Shown in pieces: positions 49,734 through 60,526 of a stretch of 64,000 nucleotides of DNA. The notes under the pieces were generated by a model. It was not told the DNA's origin. It did not search any database and saw only the letters and a program-made list of their open reading frames with translations. Position numbers and translations under genes: made by a program. The DNA lies in contig BJOX01000082.1 in assembly GCA_009731375.1 (NCBI GenBank), forward strand, positions 558,858 through 622,857. The letters are read 5' to 3'. Numbering within the stretch: position 1 is the first letter of the stretch; the number at the start of each line of letters is the position of its first letter. The stretch is from Paulinella micropora. Lineage: Eukaryota > Cercozoa > Imbricatea > Euglyphida.

Positions 49734-49815
49734 CAGACTCGGTTTTGAGCGAATCGACGGTATCGATCTATTTTATCTATCAATCTATCAATCTATCAAT
49801 CAATCAATCAATCAG

Positions 49816-49861
<46 letters not shown>

Positions 49862-49887
49862 TATCAATCTATCAATCTATCTTTCTT

Positions 49888-49954
<67 letters not shown>

Positions 49955-49975
49955 ATCTATCTTTCTATCTGTCTT

Positions 49976-50030
<55 letters not shown>

Positions 50031-50040
50031 ATCTAGATGG
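49571..50040 (+). repeat. (ATCT)n block with plus-strand exon pieces (local inversion)
   Basis: Here the microsatellite strand flips from GATA to ATCT. The island pieces CGACATCTACTGGCCAGGC (near 49,647) and CGGTTTTGAGCGAATCGACG (near 49,740) read on the plus strand, while their relatives at 50,100-50,330 read on the minus strand. An ATCA run is also present. This fits a small inversion or inverted duplication. Confidence 0.7.
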
Positions 50041-50095
50041 ATGGATAGACGGACAGATAGGTAGATAGATAGATAGATAGATTAAGATAGATCAA

Positions 50096-50335
50096 TATAC
50101 CGTCGATTTGCTCGAAACCAAGCCGGCCCAGCCTGGCCAGTAGATGTCGATAGAAAGATAGTAGACAGATAGATAAGAGAGATCGATATACCGTCGATTT
50201 GCTCGAAATCCAGCCTGCCCAGCCTGGCCAGTAGATGTCGATAGAAAGATAGATAGATAGATAAAGATAGATAAGATACCGTCGATTTGCTCGAAACCCA
50301 GTCTGCCCAGCCTGGCCAGTAGATGTCGTGGGATT
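50096..50335 (-). CDS. Three LRR-like islands, [17 protein letters not shown]
   Basis: Copies near 50,100-50,150, 50,192-50,240 and 50,280-50,330 read [17 protein letters not shown] (or close variants) on the minus strand before a GTAT donor. The last continues upstream in the same frame through an open stretch beginning VRLVSSHGIPISAEIP. Leucine spacing suggests an LRR but the match is moderate; another frame is also open. Confidence 0.4.
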
Positions 50336-50379
50336 TCCGCGGATATCGGGATCCCATGCGAGGACACCAGACGTACCTT

Positions 50380-50570
50380 CATAGATAGATAGATAGATAA
50401 ATAGATGGATAGATAGATGGATGGATGGATAGATGTATGGATGGATGGATGGAATGGATAGATGGATGGATAGATATAGATAGATAGATAGATAGATATA
50501 TGGATAGATAGATAGATAGATAGACAGATAGATAGATAGATAGATATATAGATAGATAGATAGCACGAGG
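50380..50570. repeat. (GATA)n/(GATG)n array
   Basis: Tetranucleotide repeats between island groups. Confidence 0.95.
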
Positions 50571-50689
50571 TGAATGGTTTCGAAGCGATTGCGATCCAGG
50601 GTAGGGGTAGATAGATGGATAGACAGATAGATAGATAGATAGTACCAGGTGAATTGTTTCGAAGCGATTGCGATCCAGGGTAGGGGCCA

Positions 50690-50700
<11 letters not shown>
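50571..50700 (-). pseudogene. Two partial LRR islands, LDRNRFETIHL
   Basis: Copies near 50,571-50,606 and 50,643-50,690 read PTLDRNRFETIHLVL on the minus strand; the acceptor half seen in the 50,722 island is missing. Confidence 0.45.
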
Positions 50701-50720
<20 letters not shown>

Positions 50721-50721
50721 C

Positions 50722-50800
50722 CAGGTGAATGGTTTCGAAGCGATTGCGATCCAGGGTAGGGGCAGCTCCTTCTCTGATTAGAAGGGGCGCATTGGTAGGC
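50722..50800 (-). CDS. LRR-like exon, APLLIREGAAPTLDRNRFE
   Basis: 79 nt on the minus strand between TTTAG and GTATCT, reading PTN then APLLIREGAAPTLDRNRFE and TIHL. It is the complete parent of the two partial copies. Phase 2 at the start, phase 0 at the end. Confidence 0.5.
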
Positions 50801-50899
50801 CTAAATAGATAGATGACTAGATTGATATGTTTATGCTTGTGAGGGATGGATGTAGGGATGGATGGATGGATGGATGTATGGATGGATAGATAGATGGAC

Positions 50900-50945
<46 letters not shown>

Positions 50946-51080
50946 TTACCAGGCGGCCCGGCTGTACAACAGTTGGCTATATCACATGGATAGATAGATA
51001 GATAGATAGATACCAGGCGGCCCGGCTGTATAGCAGTCGGCCATATCACATGAATAGATAGATAGATAGATAGATAGATA
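50946..51080 (-). pseudogene. Two partial copies of the 51,086 island
   Basis: Copies near 50,948-50,985 and 51,012-51,053 keep the CCAGGCGGCCCGGCTGT core. Donors are GTAAC or GTATC; acceptors are replaced by GATA repeat. Confidence 0.45.
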
Positions 51081-51085
51081 ATTAC

Positions 51086-51154
51086 CAGGCGGCCCGGCTG
51101 TATAGCAGTCGGCCATATCGTCTAGAAATACGACTCAGAGATGTGTAATGCGAC
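51086..51154 (-). CDS. LRR-like exon, SHYTSLSRISRRYGRLLYS
   Basis: 69 nt on the minus strand between TGCAG and GTAATT. Two of three frames contain stops; the open one is phase 2 at both ends (23 codons) and reads SHYTSLSRISRRYGRLLYSR then AAW. The phase symmetry and 23-codon length match the LRR exons, though the leucine pattern is weak. Confidence 0.45.
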
Positions 51155-51159
51155 CTGCA

Positions 51160-51400
51160 TGTATGTATGTATGTATGTATGGAAATGTGTATGTATGTGT
51201 ATGTGTGTGTATATGTATATACATATATATATATGTATATATATGTATGTATATATATGTACATATATATATGTGTGTGTTTGTGTGTGGGTGTGTGTGT
51301 GTGTGTGTATGTGTTTATGTCTATATGAATGTATGTTTCTATGTATGTATGTATGTATGTATGTGTGTGTGTGTATATGTATGTATGTATGTATGTATGT
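51160..51400. repeat. (TATG)n/(TG)n tract
   Basis: Tetranucleotide and dinucleotide repeats between islands. Confidence 0.95.
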
Positions 51401-52113
51401 GACCGGATGGACAAGAAGAAGATGTATGTATGTATGTATGTATGCATGCATGTATGTATGCATGCATGCATGTATGTATGTATGTATGTATGTACGTATG
51501 TATGTATGTACGTATGTGACCAGATGGACAAGAAGGAGATGTATGTATGTACGTATGTATGCATGTATGTATGTATGTAACCGGATGGATAAGAAGGAGA
51601 AGATCTTCAACAAAAGAAGATGTATGTATGCATGCATGTATGTATGTATGTATGTATGAAACCGGATGGATAAGAAGAAGAAGATCTTCAACAAAAGAAG
51701 ATGTATGTATGTATGTATGTATGTATGTATTTAACCGGATGGATAAGAAAGAGAAGATCTGAAACAAAAGATGTATGTATGTATGTATGTATACGTATGT
51801 ATGTATGCATGTATGTAAACCGGATGGATAAGAAGGAGAAGATCTTCAACAAAAGAAGATGTATGTATGTATGTATGTATGTAACCGGATGGAAGATCTT
51901 CAACAAAAGAAGATGTATGTATGTATGTATGTATTTAACCGGATGGATAAGAAGAAGATTTTCAACAAAAGAAGATGTACGTATGTATGTATGTATGTAT
52001 GAAACCGGACGGATAAGAAGATCTTCAACAAAAGAAGATGTATGTATGTATGTATGTATGAATGTATGAAACCGGATGGATAAGAAGGAGAAGATCTTCA
52101 ACAAAACTTGCAC
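51401..52113 (-). CDS. Array of about ten [12 protein letters not shown] islands
   Basis: On the minus strand the fullest copy (52,073-52,113), between CCTAG and GTTTCA, reads [14 protein letters not shown]; a second frame ([13 protein letters not shown]) is also open. About nine more copies with (CATA)n spacers of 20-60 bp extend to 51,401. They share CCGGATGGATAAGAAG; several older copies lack the GATCTTCAACAAAAG part. It is another exon plus microsatellite array. Which frame is used cannot be decided. Confidence 0.5.
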
Positions 52114-52119
52114 CTAGGT

Positions 52120-52153
<34 letters not shown>

Positions 52154-52167
52154 CGACACATAGATAC

Positions 52168-52198
<31 letters not shown>

Positions 52199-52447
52199 AA
52201 TAGATAGATAGATAGATAGGTAGACAGATAGGTAGGTAGGTAGGTAGATAGATAGATAGATAGAGTTACCGGTAATAGGTCTTTTGGGCGATCCGAGTAG
52301 ATAGATAGACAGATAGACAGATCGATAGATAGATAGATCGATCGATAGATAGATGGATCGATCGATCGATAGATCGATCGATAGATAGATAGATAAATAG
52401 ATGGAGTTACAGGTAATAGGCTGAAGGCGTCTCTTGGGCGATCCGAG

Positions 52448-52487
<40 letters not shown>

Positions 52488-52560
52488 CAGATAGATAGAC
52501 AGACAGATAGATAGACAGATAGATAGATAGATAGACAGATAGATAGATAGATAGAGTTAC
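52120..52560 (-). repeat. (GATA)n array with two partial PKRRLQ islands
   Basis: GATA repeats containing partial copies near 52,266-52,298 and 52,405-52,449 of the island at 52,561. Confidence 0.85.
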
Positions 52561-52609
52561 CGGTAATAAGCTGAAGGCGTCTCTTGGGCGATCCGAGTGG
52601 CAACAGCAG
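52561..52609 (-). CDS. LRR-like exon, [17 protein letters not shown]
   Basis: 49 nt on the minus strand between CGTAG and GTAACT, reading [20 protein letters not shown]-x-x-x-x-x-x-L-Q-L-I-T-G resembles the M-P-L-K-x-L-x-L-x-x-x-x-I-T-G core. Phase 0 start, phase 1 end. Confidence 0.5.
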
Positions 52610-52724
52610 CTACGTACATACATACATTAACATTACTATGTCATGTATCTAACGTATGTCATGTATGTAATGTATGTATACATGGATGTGAAGATGTCTG
52701 TATACGCAACGTACGTGGAACGGT

Positions 52725-53015
52725 GTTATTTCGGGCGTATCAAAGCTCGAATCAGTGTTTTTTTTCTTGCACATCAAGGCTCGAAACAGTGTTTTTTCTG
52801 GCGTATCAAAGCTCGAATCATTTTTTTTTTTTTTTTTTTTTGCGTATCAATTATCAAATCCGTGTTTTTTTTCCTGGAGTATCAAGGCTCAAATCGTTTT
52901 TTTTTCTTCTGGCGTATCAAAGTTGGAATCCGTGTTTTTTCTGGCGTATCAAAGTTCAAATCAGCGTTTTTTTCAGTCTGTATCAGTAATGTTTTTGGCG
53001 TATCAAGGCTAAATC
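52725..53015. repeat. 38-bp minisatellite, about eight units
   Basis: GGCGTATCAAAGCTCGAATC plus a T-run, repeated about eight times with variable T-run length. Phenylalanine-rich frames are artefacts of the T-runs. Confidence 0.85.
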
Positions 53016-53215
53016 AGCAGTGAAAGATCGATCGCGCTAGAGTATATATAAGTTATATTACTACCTACCAATTTTTACATGGCTGCCTAGCCATTATTAC
53101 TATATGCACGCCTTGTTATTCATGTTTATATCTACCTACTAATTGGCATGCCTACTACCTATCCATTGAAATGATTACTTCTACGTTATGTTATCATACA
53201 TACATACATACATAC

Positions 53216-53270
<55 letters not shown>

Positions 53271-53319
53271 GGCCGCAATTACAGATACAGACTGATCGCT
53301 TCGCCAGCACAGCCTAGAG

Positions 53320-53359
<40 letters not shown>

Positions 53360-53428
53360 GGATGGATAGATGGATGGATGGATGGATGGATAGATAGATA
53401 GATGGATAGATAGATAGATGGATGGATG

Positions 53429-53459
<31 letters not shown>

Positions 53460-53527
53460 GGATAGATGAATAGATAGATCGATGGATGGATCGATGGATG
53501 GATAGATAGATAGATAGATAAATGTAC
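53016..53527. repeat. Unique spacer, (TA)n and GATA/GATG arrays
   Basis: About 180 bp of AT-rich unique sequence, then TA and GATA/GATG repeats. Confidence 0.8.
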
Positions 53528-53582
53528 CGATGATGCGTTGGATTTGGCGGGTGGTAAATTTTGCCGGGTTGGCGTGGTTAAT
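53528..53582 (-). CDS. Exon-like island, [13 protein letters not shown]
   Basis: 55 nt on the minus strand between ACTAG and GTACAT, reading INHANP then [13 protein letters not shown]. It has splice-like ends as in the LRR islands but no clear LRR pattern. Part of the acceptor side is repeated after the gap at 53,806-53,835. Confidence 0.35.
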
Positions 53583-53589
53583 CTAGTGG

Positions 53590-53597
53590 TGGTTTCT

Positions 53598-53653
<56 letters not shown>

Positions 53654-53834
53654 GCGGGCNNNNNNNNNNNNNNNNNNNNNNNNNNNNNNNNNNNNNNNNN
53701 NNNNNNNNNNNNNNNNNNNNNNNNNNNNNNNNNNNNNNNNNNNNNNNNNNNNNNNNNNNNNNNNNNNNNNNNNNNNNNNNNNNNNNNNNNNNNNNNNNNN
53801 NNNNNGTTGGCGTGGTTAATCTACTGGTGGTTTC

Positions 53835-53870
<36 letters not shown>

Positions 53871-54300
53871 AGAGAGAGAGAGGGAGTGAGAGAGAGAGAG
53901 AGAGGGACATGAAATGAAAAGCAAGGGACACTATACAGACATAAATACATACATACATACATACATACATACATGCATGCATGCATACATACATACATAC
54001 ATACATGCATACATACATACATACATACATACATACATACAAGCATGCATACAAACATACATATACACATGTACACATGCATACATACATACATACATCT
54101 GATACACCACCACACCAGACTTGCATACAGTGCCTGCCTAGGAGGGCATAGACACAACACACACGCACACACACACACACAAGAAGGGGAGCAAAAGGAA
54201 AAAGGAAAAGGCAAAAGAAAAGAACAGAGGAAAAGAAACGGCAAAAGGAAAAGGGAAAGAAACGGCAAAAAAAGGGGAGAGGGGGGGGGGGGGGGGNNNN
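53590..54300. repeat. GA, poly-G with 146-base gap, (CATA)n and AAGG tracts
   Basis: Simple sequence with a G-run beside the gap at 53,660-53,805 and another at 54,283-54,296 beside a 10-base gap. The GTTGGCGTGGTTAATCTA motif occurs on both sides of the larger gap. Confidence 0.9.
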
Positions 54301-54519
54301 NNNNNNCTTTTTTTGCGTGGTCTAAAGAAAAGGCAAAAAAAAAAGGAAAAAAAAAAAAAAAAAGAAAAAGCCATTTTTCGTACTTTTTCTTTTGCGTGGT
54401 CTCACTTCCTGTCCGCCCTTGGCAGGCAGGGCCGGCTCCACAGCAGACATAGGCAGGTCAAACAACAGCGCAGGCTAGATAGACGCAAAATACATACCAT
54501 GCGTAACGGGAGGAAAAGA
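54301..54519. other. A-rich spacer and unique DNA
   Basis: A-runs and about 120 bp of mixed sequence. No gene was recognised. Confidence 0.4.
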
Positions 54520-54832
54520 CAGCAAAATTTTCGCGATATTAGCGGTGATTTCAGCGAAATTTCGCGGTAATTGCGTTGACTTAAGCGAAATTTTCGCGGT
54601 AAGTGCGGTGACTTAAGCGAAATTTTGGCGGTATTTGCGGTGATTTCAACGAAATTTTTGCGGTAATTGCGGAGATTTCAGCGAAATTTTCGCGGTATTT
54701 GCGGTGATTTCAGCGAAATTTTTGCAGTATTCGCGGTGATTTCAGCAAAATTTTCGCGGTATTTGCGGTGATGTCAGCGAAATTTTCGCGGTATTCGCGG
54801 TGATTTCAGCGAAACTTTCGCGGTGATTTTAC
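54520..54832. repeat. 32-bp minisatellite, GCGAAATTTTCGCGG core
   Basis: About nine to ten units of GCGAAATTTTCGCGG followed by TATTTGCGGTGATTTCA. The GCGAAATTTTCGC part is itself palindromic. Confidence 0.85.
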
Positions 54833-54939
54833 GGAAATATACCGCATTCTTGCCTCACGTTTTATATAATAACATACAATACAATAATGGTAGGTCATAC
54901 AGCATCGCGGGCTTGACATGCAGTACATACAATACATAC

Positions 54940-55040
54940 GATAACAGAAGGAGGAAGAGGAGGAGGAGGAGGAGGAGGAGAAGGAGGAGAAGTAGTAGTA
55001 GTAGTAGGAGTAGGAGGAGTAGGAGGAGGAGGAGGCACAT
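54940..55040. repeat. AGG/AGT triplet tract
   Basis: Short triplet repeats preceding a two-hairpin element. Confidence 0.85.
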
Positions 55041-55183
55041 AATAGTATATTATGCGGCTAGCCACAAATTTGGCGTTTTTTGCGGGCGAGCTGGGCCGGC
55101 GAGCCCGCAAAACACGTCGAATTTGGCGCGTCGCACATGTTTTATCGGTAACCTGACCACATTTTGTGGAGGTGAACGGTAAA
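55041..55183 (+). mobile_element. Two-hairpin element, copy 4
   Basis: Begins AATAGTATATTATGCGGCTA. The central hairpin contains TTTTTGCGGGCGAGCTGG and GCCGGCGAGCCCGCAAAA. The terminal hairpin is ATCGGTAACCTGACC with GGAGGTGAACGGT. Confidence 0.8.
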
Positions 55184-55191
55184 ACACAAGG

Positions 55192-55235
<44 letters not shown>

Positions 55236-55267
55236 TAGATATAGACATAGACACGGTGTAAAGCTGC

Positions 55268-55479
55268 ACAGTTCCCGTCGGTGCCACCAGTATTTTCATT
55301 GAACATACCGCTCCGTCCGGACCAGTATTTTCATTGAACATACCGGTCCGTCTGGAAGTGTTGGAACTGCCCTTGCGGGGGTGTCATTACAGCCTATCGT
55401 CAATTCTTCGTACTCCCCTCACGGGTGAGACGATGGAGGCGCATGTGCAGAAATGCATCAGCCATTGACAGAGAAGCAC

Positions 55480-55489
<10 letters not shown>
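55268..55489 (+). mobile_element. SINE copy 2, 5'-truncated
   Basis: Starts at the B-box side (AGTTCCCGTCGGTGCC) and lacks the A-box half, then has the complete body ending AGAGAAGCACT and an (ATT)n tail that abuts SINE copy 3. It retains the duplicated GTATTTTCATTGAACATACC segment of copy 1. Confidence 0.8.
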
Positions 55490-55521
<32 letters not shown>

Positions 55522-55789
55522 GGACACCGTGATAGCCCAGTGGTCAAGTTCTACCATCTGGGCCCTGTCGCCAGTTCGATTCCCGTCGGTGCCACCAGTA
55601 TTTTCATTGAACATACCGGTCCATTTCTGGACCAGTATTTTCATTGAACATACCGGCCCGTCTGGAAGTGTTGGAACTGCCCTTGCGGGGGTGTCATTAG
55701 AGCTTATCGTCAATTCTTCGTACTCCCCTCACGGGTGAGACGATGGAGGCGCATGTGCAGAAATGCATCAGCCATTGACAGAGAAGCAC

Positions 55790-55792
<3 letters not shown>
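55522..55792 (+). mobile_element. SINE copy 3, full length
   Basis: tRNA-like 5' part with A and B boxes intact, the duplicated 35-bp segment, and a long (ATT)n tail. It starts directly at the end of the (ATT)n tail of copy 2, so insertion was into or next to an existing tail. Confidence 0.85.
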
Positions 55793-55861
<69 letters not shown>

Positions 55862-55864
55862 CAC

Positions 55865-55897
<33 letters not shown>

Positions 55898-55917
55898 CAT
55901 CATCATCATCACCATCA

Positions 55918-55951
<34 letters not shown>

Positions 55952-56219
55952 GGACACCGTGATAGCCCAGTGGTCAAGTTCTACCATCTGGGCCCTGTCG
56001 CCAGTTCGATTCCCGTCGGTGCCACCAGTATTTTCATTGAACATACCGGTCTATTTCTGGACCAGTATTTTCATTGAACATACCGGCCCGTCTGGAAGTG
56101 TTGGAACTGCCCTTGCGGGGGTGTCATTAGAGCTTATCGTCAATTCTTCGTACTCCCCTCACGGGTGAGACGATGGAGGCGCATGTGCAGAAATGCATCA
56201 GCCATTGACAGAGAAGCAC

Positions 56220-56220
<1 letters not shown>
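55952..56220 (+). mobile_element. SINE copy 4, full length
   Basis: Nearly identical to copy 3, from which it is separated only by an (ATT)n/(ATC)n run. The two could reflect insertion into a tail or tandem duplication of SINE plus tail. An (ATT)n tail of about 140 bp follows. Confidence 0.85.
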
Positions 56221-56277
<57 letters not shown>

Positions 56278-56303
56278 GTTATTGTTATTATTATTATTAT
56301 TAC

Positions 56304-56342
<39 letters not shown>

Positions 56343-56371
56343 CATTATTATTATCATCATTTTTTATTAAC

Positions 56372-56508
56372 ATAGAATGATATGGAAGACGTTGGCAGAC
56401 GGCGAGTTTGAGTCATAGTAATAATAATAACAATAATAATAATAACAACAACAACAACACATAACATAGAATAATATACAAGACATTGGCAGACGGCGAG
56501 TTTGAGTC

Positions 56509-56565
<57 letters not shown>

Positions 56566-56625
56566 TAGAATAATATACAAGACGTTGGCAGACGGCGAGT
56601 TTGAGTCATAGTAATAATAATAATG

Positions 56626-56659
<34 letters not shown>

Positions 56660-56720
56660 TAATAATAACAGTAACAATAACATAGAATAATATACAAGAC
56701 CTTAGCAGACGGCGCGTTTG
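56372..56720 (-). repeat. Four copies of a GGCAGACGGCGAGTTTGAGTC island in (AAT)n
   Basis: Copies near 56,385, 56,480, 56,580 and 56,695. The last and fullest has TATAG and GTCTTG splice-like ends on the minus strand and reads HSLCDSNAPSAK; another frame of the others reads LKLAVCQRL. It has the same exon plus microsatellite build as the LRR arrays, but the coding frame is unclear. Confidence 0.55.
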
Positions 56721-56850
56721 AGTCGCACAGGCTGTGGCCTATAGAGAGGAGGAGGCGGAGGAGGAGGAGGAGGAGAAGGAGGAGGTGTATGTGTGTATGT
56801 GTATGTATGTATGTATGTAATTAAATAAAGTACATATATATATATACACA

Positions 56851-56908
<58 letters not shown>

Positions 56909-56976
56909 TTTGTGTACCCACTATTGGGCAGCTGTCGCTTCCTTTGTTTCGACTTGATCCCTACACACACATACGT

Positions 56977-57118
56977 AATAGTATATTATGCGGCTAGCCA
57001 CAAATTTGACGTGTTTTGCGGGCGGGCCGGGCCAGCGAGCCCGCAGAACACGTCAAATTGGCGCGCCGCATATGTAGTTTTATCGGTAACCTGACCACAT
57101 TTTGTGGAGGTGACCGAC
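56977..57118 (+). mobile_element. Two-hairpin element, copy 5
   Basis: The closest copy to a consensus: TAGTATATTATGCGGCTAGC start, central GC-rich hairpin, and terminal TTTTATCGGTAACCTGACC/GGAGGTGACCGA hairpin. It faces copy 6 in opposite orientation, 140 bp away. Confidence 0.85.
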
Positions 57119-57259
57119 AAAGATTTATGTGAATGTAAATTTACCTGAATAAGTACATCATACGTAAAAACAACGTTAACATGTTAACGTGAAATGTCAA
57201 TGTGAAGGTCAAGTACAAATGTATACACACAAACGTAAATGTAAATCTACATGCAATTT
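57119..57259. other. Spacer between inverted hairpin elements
   Basis: 140 bp of AT-rich sequence rich in AACGT and GTAAATGT motifs. No gene is present. It would form the loop of a large inverted repeat made by the two flanking elements. Confidence 0.5.
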
Positions 57260-57412
57260 TTATCGGTCACCTCCACAAAAAGTGGCCAGGTTACCGATAA
57301 AACTACATATGCGGGCGCGCCAGATTTCACGTGTTTTTGCGGGCTCGCCGGCCCGGCTGCGGCTCGCCCGCAAAAATACGTGAAATTTGTGGCTTAGCCG
57401 CGTAATATACTA
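57260..57412 (-). mobile_element. Two-hairpin element, copy 6 (inverted)
   Basis: Reverse orientation, ending TAATATACTAATG on the plus strand. Both hairpins are present, with a TTTTTGC variant in the central stem. Confidence 0.8.
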
Positions 57413-57489
57413 ATGTTGGCGTTACCCGTGTTCTGCCATTGTGCGACTTCGGGCCTGACGATGCAGGTAACAGCCTAGGCCTTAGGCTA

Positions 57490-57570
57490 CGTAATGATGA
57501 TGATGATGATGATGATAATAATAATAATAATAATAATAACAATAATAATATTAATGAATGAATGAATGAA

Positions 57571-57629
<59 letters not shown>

Positions 57630-57692
57630 CATAATAATAATAATAATCATAATAATAAATGAGGCGTGAAAGAGAAAGTGGCAATAATAATG

Positions 57693-57729
<37 letters not shown>

Positions 57730-58340
57730 TAGTAATAATAGTAATAATACCAAATAAGACGTGAAAGAGGAAGTGGCAACGATCTGTTATTTGATAGAAG
57801 TTCACCTCAGAGCACATACATACATACATACATTACATACATTACATACATACATACATACATACATATATACATACATTTACACATACATATATACATA
57901 CATACATACATACATTACATACATTACATACATGACTCACGTACGTACGTACGTACATACATACATACATGCATGCATACATACATACATACATACATAC
58001 ACATACATACATACATACGTGCATGCATACATACGTACGTACGTACATACATACCTACAATTTCATTAATACATACATTACATTACATTACACTACATAC
58101 ATACATTACATACATACATACATGCATACATGCATACATACATACATACATACATACGCATGGTACCTGCTGGCGCGGACCTATGTATGTATGTATGTAT
58201 GTATGTATGTATTGTATTTAAACTACCTACTGGCGCGGGTCATACCATACATACATACATACATGCATACCATACCATACATACATACATACATACCGTC
58301 GATACATACCATACCATACATACAATGCATACATACTACC
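57490..58340. repeat. GAT, AAT, (CATA)n and (CATTA)n tracts
   Basis: Triplet and tetranucleotide repeats. Two GACGTGAAAGAGGAAGTGGC-like pieces occur near 57,662 and 57,760. Confidence 0.9.
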
Positions 58341-58372
58341 TGCTAGCGCGGGTGACTGGGCGCGTAGCGGAC
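58340..58372 (-). CDS. Short exon-like island, PLRAQSPALAG
   Basis: 33 nt on the minus strand between CATAG and GTAGTA, phase 1 at both ends, reading PLRAQSPALAG. Partial copies lie near 58,165 and 58,221. P-L-R-x-x-x-x-x-L could be an LRR fragment but is too short to be sure. Confidence 0.35.
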
Positions 58373-58764
58373 CTATGTATGTATGTATTGTATGTATGTA
58401 TATGTATGTATGTATTGTATGTATGTATGCATGTATGTATGTATGGTATGTATGTATATATGTATGTATGGTATTGTATGTATAGTTATGTATGTATGTA
58501 TGTATGGTATTGTATGCATGGTATGTATGTATGTATGTATGTATGGTATATATGTATGTATGTACGTATGGTATAAATGTATGTACGTATGTAAATCTGT
58601 ATATAGGCATGCATGTATGTATGTATGTATTATGTATGTATGTATGTATGTTTGTATGAACATACATACATACATACATACATGCATACATACGTACGTA
58701 CATACATACATACATACTACATACATACACACATACCATACATACCTTGCCGTTGGGGGTCAAG

Positions 58765-58797
<33 letters not shown>

Positions 58798-59227
58798 ACA
58801 CAANNNNNNNNNNNNNNNNNNNNNNNNNNNNNNNNNNNNNNNNNNNNNNNNNNNNNNNNNNNNNNNNNNNNNNNNNNNNNNNNNNNNNNNNNNNNNNNNN
58901 NNNNNNNNNNNNNNNNNNNNNNNNNNNNNNNNNNNNNNNNNNNNNNNNNNNNNNNNNNNNNNNNNNNNNNNNNNNNNNNNNNNNNNNNNNNNNNNNNNNN
59001 NNNNNNNNNNNNNNNNNNNNNNNNNNNNNNNNNNNNNNNNNNNNNNNNNNNNNNNNNNNNNNNNNNNNNNNNNNNNNNNNNNNNNNNNNNNNNNNNNNNN
59101 NNNNNNNNNNNNNNNNNNNNNNNNNNNNNNNNNNNNNNNNNNNNNNNNNNNNNNNNNNNNNNNNNNNNNNNNNNNNNNNNNNNNNNNNNNNNNNNNNNNN
59201 NNNNNNNNNNNNNNNNNNNNNNNNNNN
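58373..59227. repeat. (ATGT)n/(CATA)n, poly-C and a 424-base gap
   Basis: Tetranucleotide repeats, a C-run and an assembly gap (58,804-59,227). Confidence 0.95.
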
Positions 59228-59500
59228 GTTGCTAGAACTACCTCAAAACCCCACCCATAACAATTTGGTATCCGCTGGGTCCACGGGCTATCAACCGGCA
59301 TAGCGGAGTTTAAGATCTTCGACAGGCGCCCAACGACCCTCCTCCCCAGCATCATCCACCAAATGGTTTTGAGTTGGCATCACAGTTTAACGCCGTAAGG
59401 CCATTGGGCTGGAGCTCTGATAAACAAGCGTGACTAAGTTTTTATCATCAGGTGTTACCCTCAAATACATCACAGTCAACACTCCGAGAAGATATACTTC
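59228..59500. other. Unique DNA after gap, possible old element
   Basis: About 270 bp of mixed sequence, open on the minus strand for about 43 codons (VVGRLSKILNSAMPVDSPWT). It might be the tail of a retroelement; no family was recognised. Confidence 0.3.
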
Positions 59501-59501
59501 C

Positions 59502-59533
<32 letters not shown>

Positions 59534-59579
59534 GGCTTCCTCAGACTATAGCATCAGATCCAGATCCTGGACATGTGCC

Positions 59580-59622
<43 letters not shown>

Positions 59623-59742
59623 GTGCTTCTCTGTCAATGGCTNNNNNNNNNNTGTAATAATAATGATAATAATAATAAAAATAACAATAATAATGATAAT
59701 AATAAAAATGATAATAATAATAATAATAATAATAATAGTAAT
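59501..59742. repeat. (AAT)n tracts with SINE end fragment
   Basis: AAT repeats with a SINE 3'-end fragment (AGTGCTTCTCTGTCAATGGC, 59,622-59,642) that stops at a 10-base gap. Confidence 0.85.
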
Positions 59743-60012
59743 AGTGCTTCTCTGTCAATGGCTGATGCATTTCTGCACATGCGCCTCCATCGTCTCACCC
59801 GTGAGGGGAGTACGAAGAATTGACGATAAGCTCTAATGACACCCCCGCAAGGGCAGTTCCAACACTTCCAGACGGGCCGGTATGTTCAATGAAAATACTG
59901 GTCCAGAAATAGACCGGTATGTTCAATGAAAATACTGGTGGCACCGACGGGAATCGAACTGGCGACAGGGCCCAGATGGTAGAACTTGACCACTGGGCTA
60001 TCACGGTGTCCA
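59743..60012 (-). mobile_element. SINE copy 5, full length (minus)
   Basis: Reverse orientation of copies 3 and 4, including the duplicated GTATTTTCATTGAACATACC segment and the tRNA-like head ending at GGTGTCC. (AAT)n lies at both ends. Confidence 0.85.
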
Positions 60013-60096
60013 TAATAATAATAGTAATAATAATAGTAATAATATGATAATAATAGTAATAATAGTAATAATAATAATAATAATAATATTAATAAT

Positions 60097-60337
60097 AGTG
60101 CTTCTCAGTCAATGGCGAATGCATTTCGGCACATGTGCCTCCATCGTCTCACCCGCGAGGGGAGTACGAAGATTTGACGATAGGCTCTACTGACACCCCC
60201 GCAAGGCAGCTCCAAGCCTTCCATACAGACCAATACTTTCAAAGAAAATATCCTTTGAAATTCTGGCACCGACGGGAATCGAACTGGCGACAGGTCCCAG
60301 ATGGTAGACTTTAACCACTGGGCTATCGCGGTGCCAC
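60097..60337 (-). mobile_element. SINE copy 6, diverged subfamily (minus)
   Basis: The tRNA-like head is better preserved here: GGCACCG pairs perfectly with CGGTGCC, with A-box ATAGCCCAGTGG and B-box GTTCGATTCC. The body differs at many sites and lacks the duplicated segment, so it is an older or separate subfamily. Confidence 0.8.
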
Positions 60338-60425
60338 TATTAATAATAATAGTAATAATAATAATAATAATAAATAAATAAATAAAAAATAAATATATAA
60401 TAACAATAAACAAATAAATAAATAA

Positions 60426-60459
<34 letters not shown>

Positions 60460-60486
60460 TTAATAATAATAATAATAAATAAATAA

Positions 60487-60526
<40 letters not shown>

